Positions 1-5,614 of a stretch of DNA of 6,759 nucleotides are shown piece by piece (within the stretch, counting starts at the first letter, position 1; the number at the start of each line of letters is the position of its first letter). Where the stretch lies: assembly GCA_022573485.1 (NCBI GenBank), contig JACZTW010000215.1, positions 1 to 6,759 on the forward strand. The letters run 5' to 3'. Source of the DNA: Planctomycetota bacterium. GTDB lineage: Bacteria; Planctomycetota; Phycisphaerae; UBA1845; CAIVHJ01. A program made the position numbers and the translations under genes. The notes below the pieces were generated by a model, which was not told where the DNA came from, made no database searches, and saw nothing but the letters and a program-made list of their open reading frames with translations.

Positions 1-1
1 G

Positions 2-451
2 ATCGATCTCTCCGGGTATCCTCAGAACGAACGAACCCGGGAGCTGGGACTCTTCTCAAAGATCGTCGCGGTGGCGGACGGCTTCGACGCGGGCACTTCG
101 GTCCGGAGTTACCAGTACGAGCCTTGGCCTCCGGATGAGGTACTCAAGGAAATGAGGGACAACCCCCGGCGTGGCTTCGATCAACTGATCGTGAAGGCTC
201 TGATCACATCGACAGGGGTGTATCCGGTCGGCACGTTGGTGATTCTGGACACGCATGAGTTGGCCGTCGTATCCAAGACCCATTCGGAAGTCGAGCACCT
301 CCACCGCCCCATGGTGAAGGTGATTTCTGATGCCAAGGGTGGGCCGTTGGAAACGCCCGTCACATTGGACCTTTCTCTCGGCGAGCGTACCATCGTGAGG
401 ACGACAGACGCGCAAAAATATGGCATCCGCGTCAGCGACTACCTCATCTGA
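2..451 (+). CDS. HD-GYP domain c-di-GMP phosphodiesterase-like protein, C-terminal part (5' partial)
   Basis: The frame is open from the left edge to the TGA at 449-451 and gives about 149 residues of a longer protein. It opens with D-L-S-G-Y-P (residues 2-7), the GYP signature of HD-GYP domains in its 'DLSGYP' variant. Next comes the helix LFSKIVAVADGFDAGTS (about 18-34) with the conserved A-D-x-F-D-A metal-site region, then PPDEVLKEM and the FDQLIVKALI...GVYPVGTLVIL stretch that closes the domain, and a short beta-rich tail. Family knowledge: HD-GYP proteins hydrolyse cyclic di-GMP, and some cleave cGAMP or are degenerate. The HD metal ligands and any N-terminal sensory domain lie outside the window, so activity cannot be judged. 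A second ATG or GTG inside this frame is not the true start because conserved motif lies upstream. It ends 61 bp before trpA, in the same direction. It belongs to the left piece of a probably chimeric window. Confidence 0.85.
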   Translation: MDLSGYPQNERTRELGLFSKIVAVADGFDAGTSVRSYQYEPWPPDEVLKEMRDNPRRGFDQLIVKALITSTGVYPVGTLVILDTHELAVVSKTHSEVEHLHRPMVKVISDAKGGPLETPVTLDLSLGERTIVRTTDAQKYGIRVSDYLI

Positions 452-512
452 GGTCTCACCTTGCCTGAGGTTCTTCCTTTGAGTTCCCTCCTCTGTACCC
501 TTTTCGAGTCCC

Positions 513-890
513 ATGCCGAGTATCTCTGAGAGGTTCGCGGAGCGGCGGAGCGAGGGGCGATCTACCCTGGTTCCCTACGTGACGTCCGGATTTCCGTCCC
601 GGTCCGCAACCCTAGACGTGCTGGCGGGCCTGGCGGAGGCCGGCGGCGACGTGCTGGAGCTTGGGATCCCCTTCAGTGACCCGCTCGCAGATGGCCCGAC
701 CATCCAGGAGGCCACGTTCCGGGCCCTCGAGGCGGGAATGACGGTCGAGGGCACCCTCGAGTTGCTTACGGAGTTCAGGCGCGGGTCGGACACCCCCATC
801 GTTCTCTTCAGCTACCTGAATCCGCTCCTCCGATATGGCCTCGAGGCCTTGCTCGCGGACGTCTCGTTTCCCGTCGTGGTAAAGCCGCGC
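513..890 (+). pseudogene. trpA: Tryptophan synthase alpha subunit, N-terminal fragment, broken at a junction
   Basis: The alpha subunit cleaves indole-3-glycerol phosphate to indole and glyceraldehyde 3-phosphate in the last step of tryptophan synthesis. The first 116 residues are clear TrpA: the start with VPYVTSGFP (20-28), the catalytic Glu49 in LELG and catalytic Asp60 in FSDPLADGPTIQ (54-65), at the same numbers as the Salmonella enzyme, then FSYLNPLLRYG (99-109). Full-length TrpA is about 260-270 residues, so over half is missing. After Asp116 (nt 860) similarity stops; the frame stays open to a stop at 1089-1091, but that tail is an out-of-frame reading of the sigma-54 gene. All 11 Glu codons are GAG, unlike the mixed GAG/GAA of the genes to the right. 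ATG 513 has no clear Shine-Dalgarno sequence. The break is probably an artefact, so the source organism may well have an intact gene. Confidence 0.85.
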
Positions 891-891
891 C
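861..891. other. Probable chimeric junction between two unrelated DNA segments
   Basis: TrpA similarity ends at nt 860. Sigma-54 activator similarity (E-A-A-D-R-G-T-V-F-L-D-E) begins at 892, in another frame. The sigma-54 frame has a TAA stop at 880-882, so that gene cannot extend left of 883 here. Both genes are cut mid-domain with no inverted repeats, target duplication or transposase at the seam. This fits a misassembly or a cloning chimera better than a biological insertion. A true deletion or recombination event cannot be excluded from sequence alone. Confidence 0.75.
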
Positions 892-1545
892 GAGGCCGCG
901 GATCGCGGGACGGTGTTTCTCGACGAACTGGGCTCCATGTCCCTGGCCACCCAGGCCAAACTGCTGCGCGTTCTCGACGGGCACCCGTTCGAGCGGGTCG
1001 GCGGGCAGGTGCCGATCCAGGTCGACTGCCGCGTCATCGGAGCCACCAACTCAGACCTGGAAGAAATGGTCCGGCAGAACAAGTTCCGTGAAGACCTCTA
1101 TCACCGACTGCACGTGATTGAGATTCGCATCCCGCCGTTGCGTCAGAGGCCGGAGGACATCGCCGAGCTCGCCGAGCACTTTCTGCAACTCTTCATCGAG
1201 CAGACGGGTCGGCGGTTGGCGCTGGAGTCATCGGCCATCGATGTGCTGCGCCGTCACGACTGGCCCGGAAACGTACGGCAGTTGCGAAACACAATTGAGC
1301 GGGCGGCCATTCTCACCACCGGACCGACAATCACCGCAGACAGTCTTGAGACGCTTGCGGTCGCCGGCACGGACGAGGGTGAAGTACGATCGATCGACGA
1401 TGTGGCCCGCAAGGGAATCGAGAGCGCCATTGCCCAGAGCGGGAACATCCCGGAGGCGGCAGAGAAGCTGGGCATGTCCCGGTCGGCCCTCTACCGGCAC
1501 ATGAAAAAGCTGAACATCACGCCGCCGCGGCAAAGACCAACGTAA
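883..1545 (+). CDS. Sigma-54-dependent transcriptional activator (NtrC/EBP type), C-terminal part (5' truncated at junction)
   Basis: These proteins are AAA+ ATPases that remodel sigma-54 RNA polymerase to open promoters. The 220 residues begin at the Walker B region, GTVFLDE (9-15, acidic pair D14-E15). The sensor I segment RVIGATN (50-56), FREDLYHRL (68-76), IPPLRQRPEDI (83-93) and the sensor II signature WPGNVRQL (127-134) follow. A Fis-type helix-turn-helix closes the protein (about 188-210, ending SRSALYRHMKKL). Missing are Walker A, the GAFTGA sigma-54-contact loop and any receiver or sensory domain, which would lie left of the seam. A GTG at 913 could be called as a start by software, but conserved residues precede it, so it is not the true start. 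The gene ends 33 bp from the convergent thioredoxin gene. The regulator's signal and targets cannot be inferred. Confidence 0.9.
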   Translation, partial: SRAEAADRGTVFLDELGSMSLATQAKLLRVLDGHPFERVGGQVPIQVDCRVIGATNSDLEEMVRQNKFREDLYHRLHVIEIRIPPLRQRPEDIAELAEHFLQLFIEQTGRRLALESSAIDVLRRHDWPGNVRQLRNTIERAAILTTGPTITADSLETLAVAGTDEGEVRSIDDVARKGIESAIAQSGNIPEAAEKLGMSRSALYRHMKKLNITPPRQRPT

Positions 1546-1555
1546 GCAGAAGCAA

Positions 1556-1573
1556 CCAAGTTGTCCGGCTTGG
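1556..1573. terminator. Weak hairpin between convergent genes
   Basis: CCAAG (1556-1560) can pair with CTTGG (1569-1573) across an 8-nt loop, in the 33-bp gap between two converging stop codons. The stem is short and has no T-tract on either side, so it is at best a poor terminator; position is the main argument. Confidence 0.2.
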
Positions 1574-1578
1574 CCTGG

Positions 1579-2559
1579 CTATCCGCCCTGGGACGCTTCT
1601 TCGTACTTCTTGAGCGACTTGCGAAACTCCTCTTTCATCATCATGTTGCTGGCGAAGCCGACGGCCAGACGCTGATACTTCACTGCTTCGCGGGTGTGCC
1701 CGTTGTCGAACAGGGCCCGGGCGTAGGTGTCCACGATGTCAGCCTCTTCGCATCCGCAAATGTCATAGCCGGATTTGGCCAGCTCGAGTGCGTCCTTGAA
1801 GTATTTTTTGTCCGCGAGTTCGTGGGCCAGCATCGCCCAGGCCACGCGGCTGAGGACCTGGCTTCGCAGGTCGCTGGAGAGCTTGCTGTTCGGGTCGGCG
1901 ATGTCCCGGGCGATGATCACGCACGTATCCCACTTGCCTCTCTCGACAGCCAGCAGAAGTTCATTGAGCTGCTTGCCGTAGAACTTTTCCTCCGCTGTCG
2001 CCTGTGCTTTGGCTTTCTCGATGTCGTACCGGCCGGCGACGACTTCTTCGAGGACCCGATCCATCTCGAAGGGGCTGCCGATCCAGGCGATCTTGCCCTC
2101 GCGATTCACGATGAAGATGATCGGAATGGACATTTGCCCGGCGGCGAACATGTATGAACCAGTCGTCTTTTGCTCTTTGTCGCAGGCCACCGTGTAGCCG
2201 ATCTTGTCGTCCTGTCTTTGGACAAACTGAGTCACCAGCGACGGCGGTTCGTCGGTGATCGCCACGACGACCACGTTCTTGTCTCGGTAGCGCTTCTGGA
2301 TTTCGGTCAAGTGAGGAATCGACATGATGCACGGGGGGCACCACGTGGCCCAGAATTCAACCACGTAGACGTTCTTGTTCCGGCCTTTGGCCAGGTCTAC
2401 TGGATCGCCCTTGATCCACGTCGCGATTTCCAGTGCCGGCGCGGCATCGCCGAGCCCGAGCGTCGGACCGGAGGTTGCCGGGCCTGGCATCTGGGCACCG
2501 GCCGGTGCGGCTACCATCAACAACAAAGTGACCGTCAAACCATAAATCCGTGCCATCAT
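1579..2559 (-). CDS. Exported TlpA/ResA-like thioredoxin with helical (TPR-like) C-terminal region
   Basis: Predicted secreted protein of 326 residues. Residues 1-23 form a signal peptide: a short basic start, the hydrophobic core LTVTLLLMVAA and an A-G-A-Q cleavage site. The redoxin fold covers about 34-180, with VEFWATWCPPC at 67-77 (redox pair Cys74/Cys77) and the cis-proline segment around Pro146 in SIPIIFIVN. Family knowledge: WCPPC proteins of this type usually act as thiol-disulfide reductases outside the cytoplasm, for example in cytochrome c maturation. The last ~140 residues are charged helices, including two amphipathic pairs (ADKKYFKDALELAKSGYD; YARALFDNGHTREAVKYQRLA) that look like TPR units. 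Start chosen at 2559: GGAGAA (2563-2568, read on the minus strand) lies 3-5 nt upstream and the signal peptide begins there. An in-frame ATG at 2622 would add 21 residues unlike a signal peptide. Substrate unknown. Confidence 0.88.
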   Translation of the reverse strand: MMARIYGLTVTLLLMVAAPAGAQMPGPATSGPTLGLGDAAPALEIATWIKGDPVDLAKGRNKNVYVVEFWATWCPPCIMSIPHLTEIQKRYRDKNVVVVAITDEPPSLVTQFVQRQDDKIGYTVACDKEQKTTGSYMFAAGQMSIPIIFIVNREGKIAWIGSPFEMDRVLEEVVAGRYDIEKAKAQATAEEKFYGKQLNELLLAVERGKWDTCVIIARDIADPNSKLSSDLRSQVLSRVAWAMLAHELADKKYFKDALELAKSGYDICGCEEADIVDTYARALFDNGHTREAVKYQRLAVGFASNMMMKEEFRKSLKKYEEASQGG

Positions 2560-2638
2560 CAATTCTCCAAATCTCTCGACAGCGTCCGGCGAGCATCCCT
2601 TGGCCGCATTGGACGCGATCACTCGCGAACGCGGGTAG

Positions 2639-2667
2639 ATTCTAGTCCAAAATCATTACAAAATGAA
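2639..2667 (-). promoter_or_regulatory. Candidate promoter of the TlpA-like gene
   Basis: On the minus strand TTCATT (2667-2662) and TAGAAT (2644-2639) are separated by 17 bp, matching 3/6 and 5/6 of the sigma-70 consensus. The local sequence is AT-rich compared with its surroundings. Transcription would begin near 2632 and leave a leader of about 70 nt before the ATG at 2559. Prediction only. Confidence 0.4.
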
Positions 2668-2684
2668 GGTCTCCGCACTGAATC

Positions 2685-2729
2685 AGAGGCCGGCCAACGT
2701 GGCCGACAACCCTCAAGAGCCTCTATAAT
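2685..2729 (+). promoter_or_regulatory. Candidate -10 box of bpt, with an overlapping inverted repeat
   Basis: A perfect TATAAT lies at 2724-2729, and the ATG at 2737 begins 8 nt after it, where transcription would be expected to start. No good -35 is seen; TGGCCG at 2700-2705 (18-bp spacing) is the nearest. AGAGGC (2685-2690) pairs with GCCTCT (2719-2724), and inside it CGGCC (2691-2695) pairs with GGCCG (2701-2705). The outer right arm overlaps the first base of the -10 box, so the palindrome could be an operator or simply another spacer repeat. Confidence 0.45.
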
Positions 2730-2736
2730 GCGCTTG

Positions 2737-3477
2737 ATGAGCAGCCCCGCCACACAACAAACGGTCGATGACTTCCTCAATACCGACGCCATTCCGCTCG
2801 GGCCCGAGTTCGACTGCCCGTACTTGCCCGCCCGCAAAGCCCGATTCCGTTCCTTTCTCGCCGGCGAACTCGAACCGGAGATTTACCATGCCCTCATGGA
2901 TCGCCGCTTCCGCCGGAGCGGCAATGTGCTCTATCAGCCCAATTGTCCCGCGTGCAGCGAGTGCCGCCAGTTGCGTGTGCCCGTGGCGGGCTTCAGGCAG
3001 ACCAAATCGCAGCGCAGGATCTGGCATCGCAACCGCGACGTCCGCGCCAAGTTGATCAAACCGCATCTCGACGAGGAAAAATGGCGCATCTATTCACGCT
3101 ACTTGAAGCACCAGCACGACGGTACGATGAGCGACGAATACGACGACCTGCACAGCTTCCTCTTTTGTTCGCCGGTGCGGTCCGTCGAGTTCGACTACTA
3201 CCTCGACGAGCGTTTGATCGGCGTCAGCATTGCGGACCACTCTCGGGACGTTCTCAGCAGCGTCTACATGTTCTTCGATCCGGACTACGCGGACCGCAGC
3301 CTGGGTACCTTCTCGGCGCTGTGGGAACTGGACCATTGCCGCCGCTCCGGCATTCAGTACTATTATTTCGGCTTCTACATCAGGGATTGCACCAAAATGA
3401 GCTACAAAGCCAGATTCGGACCGCATGAGATACTCAGTTCCGATAATCAATGGACCCGGCAAGACGCCACCGCCTGA
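2737..3477 (+). CDS. bpt: Aspartate/glutamate leucyltransferase (bacterial ATE-type aminoacyl-tRNA-protein transferase)
   Basis: Bpt transfers leucine from Leu-tRNA to proteins with N-terminal Asp or Glu, marking them for ClpS-ClpAP degradation in the bacterial N-degron pathway (family knowledge; cytosolic). The 246 residues are close to the usual length of about 230-250. The N-domain shows EFDCPYLPARKARF (24-37), FRRSGNVLYQPNCPACSECRQLRVPV (from 58) with Cys27, Cys70, Cys73 and Cys76, and the basic KSQRR motif. The C-domain shows LIGVSIAD, LSSVYMFFDPDY, SLGTFSALWELDHCRRSGIQYYYFGFYIRDCTKMSYKARFGP, the GNAT-like core of the family. The N-terminus could be the ATG at 2728, but that codon overlaps the TATAAT box; the ATG at 2737 falls at the expected transcription start, giving a leaderless mRNA. 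No aat or clpS neighbour is present. The gene is divergent from the TlpA-like gene. Specificity for Leu rather than Arg is inferred from the bacterial subfamily. Confidence 0.9.
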   Translation: MSSPATQQTVDDFLNTDAIPLGPEFDCPYLPARKARFRSFLAGELEPEIYHALMDRRFRRSGNVLYQPNCPACSECRQLRVPVAGFRQTKSQRRIWHRNRDVRAKLIKPHLDEEKWRIYSRYLKHQHDGTMSDEYDDLHSFLFCSPVRSVEFDYYLDERLIGVSIADHSRDVLSSVYMFFDPDYADRSLGTFSALWELDHCRRSGIQYYYFGFYIRDCTKMSYKARFGPHEILSSDNQWTRQDATA

Positions 3478-3498
3478 GGTTGGCAATCCGCAGCGCCC

Positions 3499-3552
3499 GC
3501 CAAACGACGAAGTCGGGTTGAGAGATCCAGCCGTTGGCTTGCCGTTTAGCAG
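3499..3552. repeat. Diverged copy of the 6434-6495 inverted repeat
   Basis: TGGCTTGCCGTTTAGCAG (3535-3552) matches 17 of 18 bases of the right arm of the large hairpin at 6434-6495. A left arm at about 3497-3515 (GCCAAACG...AAG) also resembles the other copy's left arm (14 of 19 bases) and pairs imperfectly with the right arm. Both copies carry one extra base in the left arm between AAACG and AAG, which argues for common descent. It sits just after the bpt stop codon. Confidence 0.6.
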
Positions 3553-3575
3553 CCTCACCGAGCGCGATCGGCATG

Positions 3576-3603
3576 TGGCCGCAAGTTGTAGGGGAAATAC
3601 AAT
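3576..3603 (+). promoter_or_regulatory. Candidate promoter of the glycosyltransferase gene
   Basis: TACAAT (3598-3603) matches 5/6 of the -10 consensus. The upstream TGGCCG (3576-3581) with 16-bp spacing is a poor -35. Transcription would start near 3610. An ATG at 3609 sits right at that point, but in a frame different from the glycosyltransferase as sequenced. Confidence 0.35.
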
Positions 3604-3648
3604 ACTCAATGTCCCGCGCGGACTCCCATACGGAACAACGCGACACAA

Positions 3649-4752
3649 TTGAACCTCCACACACACAACTTTCGCCGCATTTTGATCGTCAAGCCCAGTT
3701 CCCTGGGCGACATCATCCACGCCTTGCCCCTGCTCAATGGGCTGCGCCGGCGCTATCCGCAGGCCCGGATCAGCTGGCTGCTCAATACCGAATACGTCGA
3801 TCTCTTGAAAGACCATCCCCAGCTCAATGAAGTGATTCCCTTCGATCGCCGGCAATTCAAGACCTTGACCGGCGCCGTGAAGATGACCTTCAAGCTCGGC
3901 GGTTTCGCCCGCGAACTCCGCGCGCGCGAGTTTGATCTGGCCGTGGATATTCAGGGCCTGTTTCGCAGCGGGCTGATGGCCTTTGCATCCGGGGCGGCGG
4001 TGCGCCTCGGATTCGCTCCCGCGCGTGAGTGCTCGGGCATCTTCTACAGCCATCGCGTGGCCATTCCCGACTCGAACATGCACGCTGTCGATAAGAACTA
4101 CCTTCCTGCACAGATGCTCGGTTTTGCGGACCATCCCGTCGAGTTTCATTTGCCGGTTTCGCCTGAGGCCCGCGAGGTCTTGAGCGGCAAACTCGCCGGG
4201 AAGGGCCTCGATGCCGGCGAACCCTACGCCGTGATTGTGCCCGGCTCGCGCTGGGAGACGAAGAACTGGTACCCGGAGCGATTCGCCGAGTCCGTCGCGT
4301 ATATCCAGAGTGAATTGAAGCTCAGCGCCGTGCTCAGCGGATCCCCTGCGGAAGCCGACCTCTGCCAGCTCATCGCCCGATCCTGCTCGCCGGCGCCGGT
4401 CGTCCTGGCCGGTGAGATCGGGCTGGCAGAATGGGTGGCGTTGCTGGGCGGCGCCGCCGTGGTGCTGTGCAATGATTCCGCCGCCCTGCACCTCGCCGTG
4501 GCCCTGGGCCGGCCGGTGGTTACGGTTTTTGGGCCGACCAACCCCAGCCGCACCGGGCCGTACGGACAGCCGGCCAGTGTGCTGCAAGCCGGTCTGGCGT
4601 GCATGCCTTGCTACTATCGCAGGTTGAAGCAATGTCCGATCCAGCATCAATGCATGACCGACATCGACGTCGTGCAGGTCACCCGGGCGCTGGCCGCGGC
4701 GCTCAGCCAAGTGGACGATCCCCGCACGAATCTGACGCCGACGGCGATGTGA
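3649..4752 (+). CDS. Glycosyltransferase family 9 (heptosyltransferase WaaC/WaaF-like)
   Basis: GT9 enzymes move a sugar, classically ADP-L-glycero-D-manno-heptose, onto lipopolysaccharide core or related envelope glycans from the cytosolic side of the inner membrane. The protein is 367 residues. The N-terminal Rossmann lobe starts with ILIVKPSSLGDIIHALP (11-27), whose Asp21 matches the catalytic Asp13 of E. coli WaaC. The C-terminal lobe has VIVPGSRWETKNWYPERF (from about 195) and LCNDSAALHLAVALGRPVVTVFGPTNPSRTGPYG (from about 272), the nucleotide-sugar site. The CMPCYYRRLKQCPIQHQCM region is also common in this family. No in-frame ATG precedes the fold and an in-frame TAG lies at 3589-3591, so TTG 3649 is the only standard start, without a visible Shine-Dalgarno. 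A (CA)5 tract at 3658-3667 may instead hide a frameshift from ATG 3609. The acceptor and exact sugar cannot be inferred. Confidence 0.88.
   Translation: MNLHTHNFRRILIVKPSSLGDIIHALPLLNGLRRRYPQARISWLLNTEYVDLLKDHPQLNEVIPFDRRQFKTLTGAVKMTFKLGGFARELRAREFDLAVDIQGLFRSGLMAFASGAAVRLGFAPARECSGIFYSHRVAIPDSNMHAVDKNYLPAQMLGFADHPVEFHLPVSPEAREVLSGKLAGKGLDAGEPYAVIVPGSRWETKNWYPERFAESVAYIQSELKLSAVLSGSPAEADLCQLIARSCSPAPVVLAGEIGLAEWVALLGGAAVVLCNDSAALHLAVALGRPVVTVFGPTNPSRTGPYGQPASVLQAGLACMPCYYRRLKQCPIQHQCMTDIDVVQVTRALAAALSQVDDPRTNLTPTAM
3658..3667 (+). repeat. (CA)5 dinucleotide tract at the 5' end of the glycosyltransferase gene
   Basis: Five CA units lie in codons 4-7 of the TTG-initiated frame. One more CA unit would place the ATG at 3609 in frame with the glycosyltransferase fold. 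Five units is a short tract, so this is a suggestion rather than an established phase-variation site. Confidence 0.5.
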
Positions 4753-4820
4753 CCGATGAACCACTTGTAGCCTGCGCGAGCCGCGCCGCGAAGATTGTGC
4801 TTGAAACCGGCATCCGGGCG

Positions 4821-4849
4821 CTGACGCCGCTCCGCCGCTCCGCTACAAT
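4821..4849 (+). promoter_or_regulatory. Candidate sigma-70-type promoter of the DUF2062 gene
   Basis: CTGACG (4821-4826) and TACAAT (4844-4849) are 17 bp apart and match 4/6 and 5/6 of the consensus. Transcription would start near 4856, 29 nt before the ATG at 4885. The -35 lies in the loop of a small GGCG/CGCC hairpin (4817-4828). This separates the gene transcriptionally from the glycosyltransferase upstream. Confidence 0.5.
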
Positions 4850-4884
4850 GCAGAACACGCCTGCCGTTTACCGGCGGATATTGC

Positions 4885-5496
4885 ATGACCGAAAGATGGC
4901 AAAAACTCAAGCGCTTCATAGTTTTGCGCGTGCTGCACGCCAATGACCCGCCTCACGCGCTGGCCTTGGGTCTGGCCATCGGCGTGTTCGTAGCCATGAC
5001 GCCCACCATCGGCGCTCAAATGGTCATCGCCGCTGCAATCGCCGCCTCTTTCCGGGCCAACAAGATCCTCGCCATGGCCGCCGTGTGGATTTCCAATCCC
5101 GTGACCATGGTGCAGATCTATTACGTGAACTGGCGAATTGGGCAGCACTTCGTCGAGACAGGCGTGGTCGACGGCGAGTCCGCCGTGCAGGCACAGATCA
5201 CCAAGATTATCGAAAGCATCGGCGGGATGTCGAACTTGTTCTTCCATTTGCTGGACAAAGCCTTTTGGTCGGAGGTCTTGCGACTGGTGTGGGCGCTGGG
5301 TATCGAGCTGTGGATCGGCAGCTTCCTCGTCGGGCTCATTTGTGCGCTGCCGACTTACGCCATCGCCCGCTGGATGATCACGGCCTATCGCCGCCGCGTA
5401 CCTCGGCCACGCTTTCGCCGCAAAGCTGCGCGGCGATCCGAGACCGCCCAGCCGCTCCCCGGCGCCCGGCCGCAACTCCGAAAACCCCCAGCGTGA
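4885..5496 (+). CDS. DUF2062 family integral membrane protein
   Basis: This 203-residue protein matches the DUF2062 pattern: a short basic N-terminus, then ALALGLAIGVFVAMTPTIGAQ (25-45), a helix from about 46, an R-x-N (57-59), and AVWISNPVTMVQIYYVNWRIG (about 66-86) with the conserved W-x-x-N-P. A predicted amphipathic stretch (about 95-130) leads into a strongly hydrophobic hairpin (about 133-165). The last ~35 residues are very basic and Pro/Arg-rich, probably cytosolic. No catalytic role is established for the family; members often occur near envelope or glycosyltransferase genes, as here. ATG 4885 is preceded by GGCGGA (about 4874-4879), a weak Shine-Dalgarno, inside a small GCCG/CGGC hairpin. 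It starts 132 bp after the glycosyltransferase and has its own candidate promoter. Confidence 0.82.
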   Translation: MTERWQKLKRFIVLRVLHANDPPHALALGLAIGVFVAMTPTIGAQMVIAAAIAASFRANKILAMAAVWISNPVTMVQIYYVNWRIGQHFVETGVVDGESAVQAQITKIIESIGGMSNLFFHLLDKAFWSEVLRLVWALGIELWIGSFLVGLICALPTYAIARWMITAYRRRVPRPRFRRKAARRSETAQPLPGARPQLRKPPA

Positions 5497-5515
5497 TGCC
5501 CGCGTCACAACCCAA

Positions 5516-5548
5516 GGAGCCGCAGGCTTTCGCCTGCGCGATTGCTCC
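5516..5548. repeat. Palindromic element, unit 1 of a tandem pair
   Basis: The inner stem CGCAGGC (5521-5527) / GCCTGCG (5532-5538) is perfect with a 4-nt loop; on the minus strand the loop reads GAAA, a GNRA-type tetraloop. An outer stem GGAGC (5516-5520) / GCTCC (5544-5548) encloses it. A third GCCTGCG at 5584-5590 could pair with the left arm instead. It lies between the DUF2062 gene and maf with no T-tract, so it is more like a REP-type element than a terminator. Confidence 0.7.
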
Positions 5549-5549
5549 C

Positions 5550-5582
5550 GGAGCCGTGGCCTTCAGGCCACGGACTTTGCTC
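5550..5582. repeat. Palindromic element, unit 2 of a tandem pair
   Basis: A perfect 8-bp stem CCGTGGCC (5554-5561) / GGCCACGG (5566-5573) with a TTCA loop, flanked by GAG (5551-5553) / CTC (5580-5582). It has the same plan as unit 1, GGAGCCG-stem-loop-stem-CG-TGCTC, but different, compensated stem bases. The unit ends about 32 bp before the maf start codon. Confidence 0.7.
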
Positions 5583-5605
5583 TGCCTGCGAATTGTAGTT
5601 ACCAT
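5577..5605 (+). promoter_or_regulatory. Weak candidate promoter of maf
   Basis: TTGCTC (5577-5582) and TACCAT (5600-5605) are 17 bp apart, with 3/6 and 4/6 consensus matches. The ATG at 5615 lies 9 nt after the -10, so the mRNA would have almost no leader, in line with the missing Shine-Dalgarno sequence. Weak prediction. Confidence 0.3.
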
Positions 5606-5614
5606 CCCCATAGC

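Noticed and set aside
441..454. Palindrome ACCTCATCTGAGGT at the end of the HD-GYP gene as a terminator
   Set aside because: The stem is 5-6 bp around a minimal loop, overlaps the stop codon and has no T-tract.
891..1091. The trpA reading frame continuing to a stop at 1089-1091, as a 192-residue TrpA-containing fusion protein
   Set aside because: The tail after residue ~132 is Arg/Pro/Gly-rich and is an out-of-frame reading of conserved sigma-54 activator codons; it resembles no TrpA C-terminus.
2170..2727. Extending the bpt frame upstream to give a 435-residue protein
   Set aside because: The upstream part is antisense to the thioredoxin gene's conserved WCPPC domain and has no domain of its own; family length and the TATAAT box place the start at 2728-2737.
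3609..3830. A separate leaderless gene starting at ATG 3609
   Set aside because: Beyond about 3670 the frame is a shifted reading of the glycosyltransferase. Its first codons are of interest only as a possible true N-terminus of that gene.
3094..4764. A 556-residue open frame on the minus strand
   Set aside because: It is antisense to bpt and the glycosyltransferase, both strongly recognisable; long antisense frames are common in GC-rich DNA.
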